This document shows positions 40,487-48,892 of a stretch of DNA of 64,000 nt, piece by piece. The stretch lies in the NCBI GenBank assembly GCA_021770845.1, contig JAETQF010000008.1, positions 52,712 to 116,711 of the forward strand. Reading direction: 5' to 3'. This stretch comes from Oscillospiraceae bacterium. Its GTDB lineage: Bacteria > Bacillota > Clostridia > Oscillospirales > Oscillospiraceae. Position 1 is the first letter of the stretch; each line of letters starts with the position of its first letter. Below the pieces are notes generated by a model, which saw only the letters and a program-made list of their open reading frames with translations, made no database searches and was not told the origin of the DNA. A program made the translations under genes and the position numbers.

Positions 40487-42355
40487 TCAGCTTTGCCGGG
40501 GCGGGAGCCCCGTATACTTTTCCAGAACCTCCAGCACCCGGTACACGTCCAGCCAGGGCTGAAAGTCCGGCTCCTGTTCACAGATAAACCGCCGGAAGGC
40601 GTCCCAGTCCTCCGCGGCCCTGCCGTCCTCCCCCCGGGCCAGGTGCCGCAGCGCCCGGGCCAGCTTGAGCACATAGTCCCGGTGGCTGTTCAGCGCCTCC
40701 CAGAAGGGGGTGGCCCAGCCGCCTGCCCCCCGGTGGGCGTCCAAGGTGGGGGTAAAGCTCCGGCACAGTTCCCGGATCTCCTCCATCCGGGCGGCCATTC
40801 CCTCGTCCCGGCGCCCGCCCTTGCCGTTGACGTAATCGGTGCTGCTCAGGCCGGACAGCTGGGACAGGTAGTCCGCCACGGCGGGCCAGTCCGCCCCGTA
40901 GGCCGCGGAAAAGTACTCCCCAAGCAGTTGGTTCACGCCGGCGTCCGCGTCCATCAGCGTCCGGCCCAGCACGTAGTTGGGGAAGAAGTTGGGCAGGCCC
41001 GAGCGCAGCTCCTGGCAGCTGATGTAGCCGTCCAGGCCCAGCCCCTTGAGCTGCTTCACGTCGCCGCTGATGACCCGGGCCAGCTTCACGTACCCGAAGT
41101 CGCCGTAGTGGGCCCGGCCCAGGGGGTAGTCGTAAACGAAGCTGTCCCCGTGGAACAGCGCCTGCCAGCCCCGGAGGAAGGCCAGGTTCTCCGAGAGATC
41201 CGTGGGCAGAGTGATCCGGTTCCGCTCATAGGGCGGGATGGGGGGCAGCTCCCGCTCCACGGTGTAGGATCGCTCAAAGGTGCGGCTGATGGGGGCGAAC
41301 ATGAGGACAAACCGATCCGGATTGGCCAGCCGGGCCTTCACCGGGGGCCACAGCAGCTCCTGGTACAGCAGGAACACGATCCGGGTGGACAGCCCCAGCC
41401 CGGTCAGCCGCCCGTCGATCTCATTGAGCAGCTCCACATACTGGTCGGAGGGGGTGGTTTCCCGGCAGCCGTCGCACTCGCACACGTTGTTGTACTCGTC
41501 CGCCAGCCAGACGTGGAGGTAGTCCGCCTCCGGGTTGGCCTGGGCGTACCGCGCCACCTGGGCGGCAAAGGCGTCCACGGCGTCCCCGTTGTGGAAGCAC
41601 AGGTTGGTGTTGGCGGGGACGCCCTTCCACAGCCCCCGCACCCCGTCCACCTGGGCAACCAGGGGGCGCTTGCCCGGCCCCAGGGGGGCGGGGTCAGCGT
41701 CCCAGGACACGGACTCGTACCCCAGCGCCGCCCCCGTCCAGCCGTGGCCCACCTTGTGGAGCAGCAGCCCCCGGCGCTTGAGCTCTCCCTCCGCCTCCTC
41801 CATCCATGCCAGGGCGTCGTCAGGGGTGAAGGGCTCCGCCTTCCGGAGGGGGTTGCGCTGGTGCTGCCGCCACCGGGCGTAAAAGATCCAGGGCGTTTTG
41901 AATTGCAGGAAAAAGCTGTTGTAGCCCACCTTGGGCAGCCAGTCGATAAAGTCCAGCACGTTTTCCCGGCTGTCCGCCCCCTCGATGCACACGCCCCGGT
42001 GGTAGAAGGACGCCCGGTGCTCATACCGCAGCTTCAGCGCCCGGCGGGCGATGGGGGGCACCACCTCGCAGCCCTTGATGGGGGCCAGGAACCGGCAGCC
42101 TAAGCGCCGCAGGCAGTCGTAGGCCCCCAGCAGCACCGCCCGCCCGCTGTTTCCCGTGATAGAGCCCTCCGTCCCGTTCAGCTCCACGGCAAACCAATCG
42201 GGACGCCTGGGCTCCGGGTCGGGGCGCACCGTTAGGCGGATGGCCAGCTCCCCCTCCTCCCCCGCCAGCATCCGGCCCAGATAGGCGGACAGCTCAGCGG
42301 CGGCAAAGGCCACGGGGGCCGGGGCGTCGGGGGGACAGATCAGGTTGATGTTCAT
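40487..42355 (-). CDS. DUF4838 domain-containing protein
   Basis: A 622-residue protein without a signal peptide. The N-terminal MNINLICPPDAPAPVAFAAA and ELSAYLGRML region resembles the accessory domain of alpha-glucuronidases. The middle (HVWLADEYNNVCECDGCRE, VFLLYQELLWPPVK) is the DUF4838 core, thought to be a TIM-barrel glycosidase-like fold. Substrate and activity are not shown. It sits in the sugar cluster, so an intracellular role on a glycan or glycoside is plausible. Confidence 0.8.
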   Translation of the reverse strand: MNINLICPPDAPAPVAFAAAELSAYLGRMLAGEEGELAIRLTVRPDPEPRRPDWFAVELNGTEGSITGNSGRAVLLGAYDCLRRLGCRFLAPIKGCEVVPPIARRALKLRYEHRASFYHRGVCIEGADSRENVLDFIDWLPKVGYNSFFLQFKTPWIFYARWRQHQRNPLRKAEPFTPDDALAWMEEAEGELKRRGLLLHKVGHGWTGAALGYESVSWDADPAPLGPGKRPLVAQVDGVRGLWKGVPANTNLCFHNGDAVDAFAAQVARYAQANPEADYLHVWLADEYNNVCECDGCRETTPSDQYVELLNEIDGRLTGLGLSTRIVFLLYQELLWPPVKARLANPDRFVLMFAPISRTFERSYTVERELPPIPPYERNRITLPTDLSENLAFLRGWQALFHGDSFVYDYPLGRAHYGDFGYVKLARVISGDVKQLKGLGLDGYISCQELRSGLPNFFPNYVLGRTLMDADAGVNQLLGEYFSAAYGADWPAVADYLSQLSGLSSTDYVNGKGGRRDEGMAARMEEIRELCRSFTPTLDAHRGAGGWATPFWEALNSHRDYVLKLARALRHLARGEDGRAAEDWDAFRRFICEQEPDFQPWLDVYRVLEVLEKYTGLPPRQS

Positions 42356-42392
42356 AGAGCACTCCTCCGTCCGGTGGATCTGGGCAGAACGA

Positions 42393-42430
42393 GGCCCTAT
42401 AGGCGGACTTCAGCTCCGTCCCATAGGGCC
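42393..42430 (-). other. Intercistronic hairpin in the sugar operon
   Basis: Arms GGCCCTAT and ATAGGGCC with an inner GGAC/GTCC stem, between the binding-protein gene and the DUF4838 gene on the minus-strand transcript. No T-run follows, so a stability or processing role is more likely than termination. Confidence 0.5.
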
Positions 42431-42469
42431 CGTTCCTATGTGTTTCTGGTATTTGGTTGGCTTAGAGGC

Positions 42470-43537
42470 TTACTTCAGGGCCTCCTCCATCACGTCGAAC
42501 AGGACGAAATCGCCCACGTCCTCCTTGGCCTGGTCGGCCTCAATGTTGCCGCCCTGAACCATGTCGTTCTGCATTCCCTCGTAGTACTTCTTGATGGTGC
42601 CGTCCTTGAGACCGGAGGTCAGGTCGGCGATGTTGAACCAGTGGGCGTCGCCCACCTGCATCAGCTGGGAGTCCAGGCTGCTCTTGATCTGATCCGCGCA
42701 GTACTGGGCCACGGTCTCATAGTTCTCCTCCTTGGAGCCCCAGTCCATGCCCTTGTACAGAGCGCGGCTGAAGCGCACCAGCACGTCCCGGTTCTCCTCG
42801 GCGTACTTGGGCAGGCAGATCCAGCTGGAAGTGTTGGTGGAGCCGTCGGCGAACTCGATCTCATAGGAGCCCTCCACCTGCTTCAGGATCTGGCCGGAGT
42901 AGGGGTTCCAGCACACGGCGGCGTCGATGTCGTCGGACACGGCGGCGGGCACCATGTTGTCAATGCTCATCTCGTACTCGTCCACGTCGTCGCGGGTCAG
43001 GCCGGCCACCTTCAGGGCGTTGTCAAAGGTGGTCTCAGAGGAAGAACCGGCGTTGAACGCGATGGTCTTGCCCTTCAGATCCTCCACGGTCTGGATGCCG
43101 CTGTTGGGCATACACACCACCTTGTCCACGGTGTGGATGGAGCTGGGGGCGAAGATGACGGCGTTGCCCAGGATGCACAGGCGGTGGGCGCCCTTGCCGA
43201 TGTAGGCCAGCTGGACGTCGCCGCTCTCCATGGCGGCCACCTCAGAGGGGCCGTCGGGGAATTCCTTCAGCTCGATGGTGATGCCCTCCTCCTCGAAGAA
43301 GCCCTGGTTCATGGCGGACAGCACGCCCCAGAGGGAGGCGTAGTTGGGCATATAGGCGATGGTCAGCTTGATGGGGTCGGGCTTGGCGGGCTCGGGCTCC
43401 TTGCTCTCCTCGGGGGCCTTGCTCTCGGTCACTTCCTTGGTGGGGTCGGGGGCCTTGGTGGGGTCGGGGGTGCCGGCGCAGGCTGCCAGACCCAGCACCA
43501 TAACCAGGGCCAGCAGCAGGGCGGTGAGTTTCTTCAT
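42470..43537 (-). CDS. ABC transporter substrate-binding lipoprotein, NitT/TauT family
   Basis: A 355-residue lipoprotein. Lipobox LAAC near residue 20, then a Pro/Lys/Glu-rich linker with repeated APDPTK and EPAKP-like phrases, then an SsuA/ThiY-type binding domain (IKLTIAYMPNYASLWGVLSA, FFEEEGITIELKEFPDGPSE). I start it at MKKLTALLL (43537), after a ribosome-binding site in the TTTTTCCTCC region. Substrate is unknown; the family is usually linked to nitrate, sulfonates or pyrimidine precursors, but the sugar context suggests another anion or carbohydrate derivative. Confidence 0.85.
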   Translation of the reverse strand: MKKLTALLLALVMVLGLAACAGTPDPTKAPDPTKEVTESKAPEESKEPEPAKPDPIKLTIAYMPNYASLWGVLSAMNQGFFEEEGITIELKEFPDGPSEVAAMESGDVQLAYIGKGAHRLCILGNAVIFAPSSIHTVDKVVCMPNSGIQTVEDLKGKTIAFNAGSSSETTFDNALKVAGLTRDDVDEYEMSIDNMVPAAVSDDIDAAVCWNPYSGQILKQVEGSYEIEFADGSTNTSSWICLPKYAEENRDVLVRFSRALYKGMDWGSKEENYETVAQYCADQIKSSLDSQLMQVGDAHWFNIADLTSGLKDGTIKKYYEGMQNDMVQGGNIEADQAKEDVGDFVLFDVMEEALK

Positions 43538-43607
43538 TTCATTTTTCCTCCTTGAATTTGTTTGGGACTGCCTGTATGTCAACCGTGAGCCACGGTCAGG
43601 CACAAAC

Positions 43608-44402
43608 TTACTTCCGGACTTCCAGGTACTCCTGGTAGACCTCGTTCCAGATCTCGGCCTTCAGCTCCATGAAGCGGGGGTCGCTCTTGGTGCCCTGATC
43701 CCGGGGATAGGGGATGTCGATGTCCACCACCCGCTTGATGCGGCCCGGACGGGCGGACATGATCACCACCCGCTGGGCCAGCAGCACCGCCTCGTCCACG
43801 TCATGGGTGATGAAGAAGCAGGTCTTCTGCTCCTCCTCCCAGGTCTTGAGCAGCTCGGTCTGGAGCTGGGCCCGGGTCTGGGCGTCCAGGGCGCCGAAGG
43901 GCTCGTCCATGAGCAGCACCTCGGGGTTGTTGGCGTAGGCCCGGGCGATGGCCACCCGCTGCTTCATGCCGCCGGACAGCTCCTTGGGGAAGGAGTTCTC
44001 AAAGTCCTCCAGCCCCACCATCTTGATGTACTTGCGGGCGATGGCCTCGCACTCCGCCTTGGGCATACGCTTCATCTGGGGGCCGAACATGACGTTCTGG
44101 AGGACGGTCTGCCAGGGGAACAGGGCGTACTGCTGGAACACCACGCCCCGCTTCACGTCGGTGCCGTGGATGGCCTCGCCGTCCAGGTAGCACTCGCCGG
44201 AGCTGGCCTCATGGAGGCCCGCCAGGATGTTCAGCAGGGTGGACTTGCCGCAGCCGGAGGGGCCGACGACGCAGACGAACTCGTTCTCCATGATGTCCAG
44301 GTTGACGCCGTTGAGGGCCACGGTGGTGCCGTGGTCGCCGTGGTACTCCTTCTTCACGTCCTTGATCTGGATCTTTACGCTTCTTCCCGCTTCTCCTGCC
44401 AT
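43608..44402 (-). CDS. ABC transporter ATPase, NitT/TauT family
   Basis: A 264-residue ATPase. Walker A VGPSGCGKSTLLNILAG (about 49-65), signature LSGGMKQRVAIARAYA, Walker B LLMDEPFGALD, all as in SsuB/TauB. It energises the permease encoded just upstream, with a short overlap of the two genes. GGAGG lies before the ATG. Confidence 0.9.
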   Translation of the reverse strand: MAGEAGRSVKIQIKDVKKEYHGDHGTTVALNGVNLDIMENEFVCVVGPSGCGKSTLLNILAGLHEASSGECYLDGEAIHGTDVKRGVVFQQYALFPWQTVLQNVMFGPQMKRMPKAECEAIARKYIKMVGLEDFENSFPKELSGGMKQRVAIARAYANNPEVLLMDEPFGALDAQTRAQLQTELLKTWEEEQKTCFFITHDVDEAVLLAQRVVIMSARPGRIKRVVDIDIPYPRDQGTKSDPRFMELKAEIWNEVYQEYLEVRK

Positions 44403-45205
44403 GAGGTCAGCCTCCTTTCGATGAAGTCCACAAGAATGTTCAGCAGCGTGCCGATGATGCCGATGATGATGATGTAGCCCAGCATGGCGTTGGTCTCAAA
44501 GGTGGTCTGGAGGGTGCGGATGCGCATACCCAGGCCGGCCCGGGCGCCGGTGGACTCCGCCGCCAGCAGGGTGGTCAGCGCCGCGCTCAGGCCCAGCCGC
44601 ACGGCGGTGAGGATGAAGGGCACCGTGGCGGGCAGGGTGATGCGGAAGAAGATGTCCATGTCGTTGGCGCCCAGCACCTTGGCGGCCTTCACCAGGGTGT
44701 TGTCGATGTTGCGGATGCCGTGGAAGATGGTGATGCACATGGTCATAAAGGTGCAGATCCAGATCAGCACCACGGACGGCGTGCGGCCCACGCCCAGCAT
44801 GATCACCACCAGGGGCGCGTAGGCCAGGGCGGGGATGTTGCGGATGAAGTTGATCCAGGGCTCAATGATCTTGCGCACCGGGGTGTACCAGGCCATCAGG
44901 AACGCCATGGGCAGAGAGGTGAGGAAGCCCAGGCCAAAGCCCATGGCCACCGAGATCATACTGCTGGCAAAGTCGTTCCACAGCGCGTCGCGGTCAATCA
45001 TGGTCTGGAGGCCCTGGATGACCGAGTCCCTCCCCTGAATGGAGAACAGGAACGGGAAGCTGCGCCCCGTCTTCTCCCCGATGGACAGCAGGAACCACAC
45101 GATCAGAGCTACCACCAGGGACAGCAGCAGCCACAGCCGGTTAATGGTCTTGTTCCGCTTTTCCGCCTGGGTCAGGGGTCTTTTGGCTTGCTTTGTTTTG
45201 CTCAT
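44375..45205 (-). CDS. ABC transporter permease, NitT/TauT family
   Basis: A 276-residue permease with about six membrane segments and a basic N-terminus. The family loop is AKVLGANDMDIFFRITLPAT, and NIPALAYAPLVVIMLGVG is conserved. It pairs with the ATPase and binding lipoprotein encoded downstream, giving a complete importer of the SsuABC/TauABC type. Its 5' neighbour is the LarA-like gene, 65 bases away. Confidence 0.9.
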   Translation of the reverse strand: MSKTKQAKRPLTQAEKRNKTINRLWLLLSLVVALIVWFLLSIGEKTGRSFPFLFSIQGRDSVIQGLQTMIDRDALWNDFASSMISVAMGFGLGFLTSLPMAFLMAWYTPVRKIIEPWINFIRNIPALAYAPLVVIMLGVGRTPSVVLIWICTFMTMCITIFHGIRNIDNTLVKAAKVLGANDMDIFFRITLPATVPFILTAVRLGLSAALTTLLAAESTGARAGLGMRIRTLQTTFETNAMLGYIIIIGIIGTLLNILVDFIERRLTSWQEKREEA

Positions 45206-45270
45206 ACGACACCTTCCTTTACTCTTTTCTCATGTTCAGCCTGCCGGCTGTCATAGGCTTTCAACCGCGC

Positions 45271-46755
45271 TCAGCAGCCGCACCCACCGCAGCCGTTGGT
45301 GCCGTCGTAGGGCTCCCCCTTCATGCACAGGTGGACGGCGCCCACCTTGAAGGTCTTGGGCAGGGCCAGGATATTGGGGTTCGGCCCCACAAACTTTTTC
45401 TTCGCGTCCTCCAGCGCCTCCTCGAAGGTGGCCCGGGTTTTGAGCCCCATCCCCCGGGCGATGCCCGGCTCCTGGGCGCCCACGATGTAAATGGCGCTGG
45501 TGTTCATCTCCGCGATGTGGCCGCAGCTCATCATGGAGAACCCGTGGAAGGGGTGGAAGGCGTTGCAGAAGCGGTACTTGCGGATGTACTCCTGGTTGGT
45601 GGCGAAATACTCGCCGTACCGGTTCATGTCGGGCAGGATGTTCATGTAATCGTGCTGGAACAGCTCATACAGCTCCCGCAGGTAGGGCCAGCGTTCGTCG
45701 TGGAAGTAGCCGTTGCAGATAGACGAGCAGATGATGACGCAGTTGTCCTTCATCACCCGCTTGTGGCGGATCACCTGGGCGGACAGGGCCTGCATCATCT
45801 GGATGGGGTTGGTGCCCATGCCGTCGCCGTAGTGGAAGGCCTGGGGCATCCCGAACACCATCACGTCATACTTCTTCTCCGCCCAGTGGACGTAGGTGCG
45901 CTTGTCGGCCACCTCCCAGGAGACGGGCATCATCTCCTGGGCGCAGCCGGAGAAGATGGCGATCTGACGGGAGTAGGTGTCCAGCACCGCGTCGCAGCAG
46001 AAGAAGGGATGGCCCATCTTCTCCTCCATCCACATCCCGATCTCGTCAAACTTGGTGCGCATCAGGTTCTTGCCGGACACGGGGGTGAAGTCGGGCCGGT
46101 GCATCACGTCGGGCACGTGGTGGCTGGCGATGCTCCGCCAGTGGGTGATGCCGGTGGCGCAGTGCTTGTAGCCCCCGGAGTAGCCCCCGTAGGGGTTGCC
46201 CTGGGTGTGGCCGATGAGGATGGGCAGGTCGCAGTCAAAGACGTACTTGTTCATCAGCACCGGGTCGCCCCGGCGGGTCTTGCCCAGATCCACCATGTGG
46301 TCATAGTCCTCGCTGTCGTGGGAGGTGATCTGGTTCGTCCAGTAGAACTCGTTGAACAGCTCCTCGCCCAAAATCTGCTTCATCTCGGACACGGTGGCCC
46401 GGGGGTGCAGGCCGTTGGAGAACAGCAGCAGGATATCCTTTTTCTCCACCCCGGCGGCGTACAGCTCGTCCAGGCAGGCCCGGATGGACACCTTCCGGTG
46501 GGCGGTGGGCTGGCAGCCGCCCTTCACGATATCCGGGATGACGAACACCACCGTCTTGCCCGGGCCCGCCAGCTCCTTCAGCGGGGGCATCCCGATGGGG
46601 TTGCGGAGGCTCTCCAGGGTGGCGTTATACAGGCTGTCCCAGTCCTGGGGCAGGCAGGGGGGATCGGGGACGGTTTCCCCGGGGATAAACACGTCGGTAT
46701 TGTCGGGCAGATTGGCGGCCATCAGGCCGTGGCCGTATTCAAACTCTAATTTCAT
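45271..46755 (-). CDS. LarA-like racemase family protein (lactate racemase domain) with Cys-rich tail
   Basis: A 494-residue protein that fits the LarA/DUF2088 family: GKTVVFVIPDIVKGGCQPTA near the N-terminus corresponds to the substrate-site region, and VFDCDLPILIGHTQGNPYGG and HWAEKKYDVMVFGMPQAFHY are in the core. LarA enzymes use a nickel-pincer nucleotide to racemise or epimerise alpha-hydroxy acids. The C-terminus ends TNGCGGCGC, four cysteines not needed for LarA activity. The ATG at 46755 has GGGAGA upstream. The substrate is not predictable from sequence alone. Confidence 0.78.
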   Translation of the reverse strand: MKLEFEYGHGLMAANLPDNTDVFIPGETVPDPPCLPQDWDSLYNATLESLRNPIGMPPLKELAGPGKTVVFVIPDIVKGGCQPTAHRKVSIRACLDELYAAGVEKKDILLLFSNGLHPRATVSEMKQILGEELFNEFYWTNQITSHDSEDYDHMVDLGKTRRGDPVLMNKYVFDCDLPILIGHTQGNPYGGYSGGYKHCATGITHWRSIASHHVPDVMHRPDFTPVSGKNLMRTKFDEIGMWMEEKMGHPFFCCDAVLDTYSRQIAIFSGCAQEMMPVSWEVADKRTYVHWAEKKYDVMVFGMPQAFHYGDGMGTNPIQMMQALSAQVIRHKRVMKDNCVIICSSICNGYFHDERWPYLRELYELFQHDYMNILPDMNRYGEYFATNQEYIRKYRFCNAFHPFHGFSMMSCGHIAEMNTSAIYIVGAQEPGIARGMGLKTRATFEEALEDAKKKFVGPNPNILALPKTFKVGAVHLCMKGEPYDGTNGCGGCGC

Positions 46756-46767
46756 GGGCACTCTCCC

Positions 46768-47604
46768 TTATTCTCCTAAGTACAAGCGGATGATCTCCAG
46801 ATACTCCTGGGGGTAGAAGCCGATCTCCCCCTGGAACCGGGTGAGGGCGATGAGCCCGCCGTCGATCTCGTCGATGGAGGCCAGCATGGCGGCGTTGTCC
46901 GCCTTCAGCCCGCCGCCGTACACCACGTCCATCCCCCCGGTGCGCTCCTTGACGAAGCGGGCAATCCTGGTGATGTAGTCCTTGCCCGCCGGGGTCTTGC
47001 CCGGGCCGATGGACCAGACGGGCTCGTAGCCGATAACCACCCGGCTCTTGTCTACGCCGTCCAGCCCCGCGTCCAGCTGCTGGCCCAGCACGTCCTCCCA
47101 CTGGGGCTGCTCCTCGCTGGTTTCGCCGATGCAGTACAGCACCGTCAGCCCCGCCTCCTGGGCGCACTTGATCTCCTGGTTCAGCAGGCGGTTGACGGCG
47201 CTCATGTCCGTGACCCCCGCCTCCGCCAGGATGCCCTTCTTGTCGTTGCGCTCCTCGCAGTGGCCGATGAGGGTGGAGGTACACCCCATGGCCTTCACGA
47301 TGGAGGCGGGCCGGTTGGTGGTGAAGGCGCCGAAGTTGCCCCCCACCGCCGTATTCATGCGGTACACGCCCTGGCTGCCGATCCGCACGGGGCTGTTTTC
47401 CGCCAGCGCGCCCACCGCGCCCAGCAGATGGGCCTCCGGCAGGTACTGGACAAACTCCACCTGGGCGGGATCGTATCCGCGCAGCGCCTCCTGGGTGCCG
47501 TTCACCACCGCCGCGCCCCAGTCCTTCACCGGGGCCAGCCGGTTCACGCCCCCCAGCTCCACGGGCACGTCGAACCGCTTCAAATTTAAATAGATATGTT
47601 TCAT
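46768..47604 (-). CDS. Triosephosphate isomerase paralogue
   Basis: A 278-residue TIM-barrel isomerase. The catalytic residues of TpiA can be placed as Lys9 (YLNLKRFD), His115 (LIGHCEERN) and Glu194 (IGYEPVWSIGPG), and the C-terminal VVYGGGLKADNAA loop is present. The N-terminal FVGGNWKMN of housekeeping TpiA is replaced by YLNLKRFD, and GHSERR by GHCEER, so this is a divergent copy that may act on a non-standard ketose phosphate. It lies between the LarA-like and pfk genes. Confidence 0.8.
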   Translation of the reverse strand: MKHIYLNLKRFDVPVELGGVNRLAPVKDWGAAVVNGTQEALRGYDPAQVEFVQYLPEAHLLGAVGALAENSPVRIGSQGVYRMNTAVGGNFGAFTTNRPASIVKAMGCTSTLIGHCEERNDKKGILAEAGVTDMSAVNRLLNQEIKCAQEAGLTVLYCIGETSEEQPQWEDVLGQQLDAGLDGVDKSRVVIGYEPVWSIGPGKTPAGKDYITRIARFVKERTGGMDVVYGGGLKADNAAMLASIDEIDGGLIALTRFQGEIGFYPQEYLEIIRLYLGE

Positions 47605-47610
47605 ATTCCG

Positions 47611-48771
47611 TTACCTCAGCAAAGCGTATTCCGGGAACGCGTCCCCCATCAGCGGCATGGCGTAGTCAAAGAAGGCGTCGGCGATCTGGCTGCCGTCCAC
47701 GATCCACTCCAGCGGGAACTTCTTCTCCACGTTGGCCACCTTGGCCAGCGGCACCAGGGACAGGCTGGCGCTGTACTCGAGCTTGCGCACCGCGTCGATG
47801 GCCACCATGTACCCGCTCTCCCCCTTCAGGGCGGCGGTTACAGCGTACCGGCCCACGGCGTAGGCCTCCGCCCGGTCGGTGGAGGACTGGTAGGGGATGC
47901 TGGCCCGGCCCAGGAGCCCCGGCTTCTCCGCCCGGGACTTTAGGCCCAGCTTCTGGATGATCTGATCTGTGATGTGCTGGGCGGTTCCCCCGGGCACCTT
48001 GTGCCCGAAACCGTCCACGATCCCCGTATCCGCCAGAGGTTTGCCGTCCAGGCCGCAGATGCCCTCGCTGACGGTCACCAGCAGGCCCTTGCCCTTGGCG
48101 TAGGCCCGCTCGATGTCGGCCAGCATCCTGTCCTCGTCCACCAACACCTCCGGCAGATAGGTGAGCACCTGGCAGTCGGTGAGCCGCGCCGCCATGGCGC
48201 TGGCGGCGGTGACCCAGCCCGCGTTGCGGCCCATCAGCTCCAGCACCACCACATGGATGGGCAGGCCGGAGGCGTCCAGGGCCAGCTCGGCGGCGCTCAG
48301 CGCCGCGTACCGGGCGGCGGATCCGAAGCCGGGACAGTGATCCGTGAGATCCAGGTCGTTGTCCATGGTCTTGGGAATGCCGATGACCCGCACGTCCAGC
48401 CGCTGGGCCTTTGCCAGCTCGTTCACCTTGTTGCAGGTGTCCATGGAGTCGTTGCCGCCGTTGTAGAAAAAGTAGCCGATGTCAAATTTTTTCAGCGTCT
48501 CCATCACCGTGGGGTAGTCCGCATCGGTGAGCTTCCGCCGGCAGGAGCCGATGGCGGAGGCGGGGGTGTGCCCCAGCCTGGAGATGGTGGCGGCGGGCAC
48601 GCCGGTGAGGTCGATGAGATCCCCGGCCAGGATGCCCTCCGCCCCGAACCGGGCGGCGAAGATCTTCCCGTCAAAGCCGGCGCTCCGGGCGGCCTCCACC
48701 ACCCCCTGGAGGGAGCAGTTAATGACGGCGGTAGGGCCGCCGCCGTGGGCCACTAAAATATTTTTTCCCAT
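47611..48771 (-). CDS. Phosphofructokinase, PPi-dependent type clade
   Basis: A 386-residue phosphofructokinase. GGPTAVINCSLQGVV starts the nucleotide-binding fold. The phosphoryl-donor region has GGNDSMDT (105-112) and IGIPKTMDNDL (131-141); Asp108 and Lys134 stand where ATP-dependent enzymes have Gly, the usual mark of PPi-dependent enzymes. ELMGRNAGWVTAASAMA is the substrate-site segment. It would interconvert fructose-6-phosphate and fructose-1,6-bisphosphate. Some enzymes of this clade act on other sugar phosphates. Confidence 0.85.
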   Translation of the reverse strand: MGKNILVAHGGGPTAVINCSLQGVVEAARSAGFDGKIFAARFGAEGILAGDLIDLTGVPAATISRLGHTPASAIGSCRRKLTDADYPTVMETLKKFDIGYFFYNGGNDSMDTCNKVNELAKAQRLDVRVIGIPKTMDNDLDLTDHCPGFGSAARYAALSAAELALDASGLPIHVVVLELMGRNAGWVTAASAMAARLTDCQVLTYLPEVLVDEDRMLADIERAYAKGKGLLVTVSEGICGLDGKPLADTGIVDGFGHKVPGGTAQHITDQIIQKLGLKSRAEKPGLLGRASIPYQSSTDRAEAYAVGRYAVTAALKGESGYMVAIDAVRKLEYSASLSLVPLAKVANVEKKFPLEWIVDGSQIADAFFDYAMPLMGDAFPEYALLR

Positions 48772-48864
48772 ATATCAATGTCTCCGATTTCCATAACGTT
48801 TCGTCACCGGGCAACCGCCTGACAGCTTCTGCCCGTATTCCGTAGCGAATTAAAGTTCTTTTTG

Positions 48865-48892
48865 CCTACTTTTTCTTTCAAGAAAAAGTAGG
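48865..48892. repeat. Palindromic hairpin between pfk and fba
   Basis: 13-bp perfect stem CCTACTTTTTCTT / AAGAAAAAGTAGG with a 2-nt loop, directly after the fba stop. Its sequence and the following CAAAAAGAA match the palindromes of the element at 6467-7019, so it looks like a solo copy of the same repeat family. Confidence 0.6.

Noticed and set aside
47611..48771. Asn107 in the PFK motif as a lost catalytic residue
   Set aside because: GGNDS with Lys134 fits the PPi-type clade pattern and does not by itself show inactivation.
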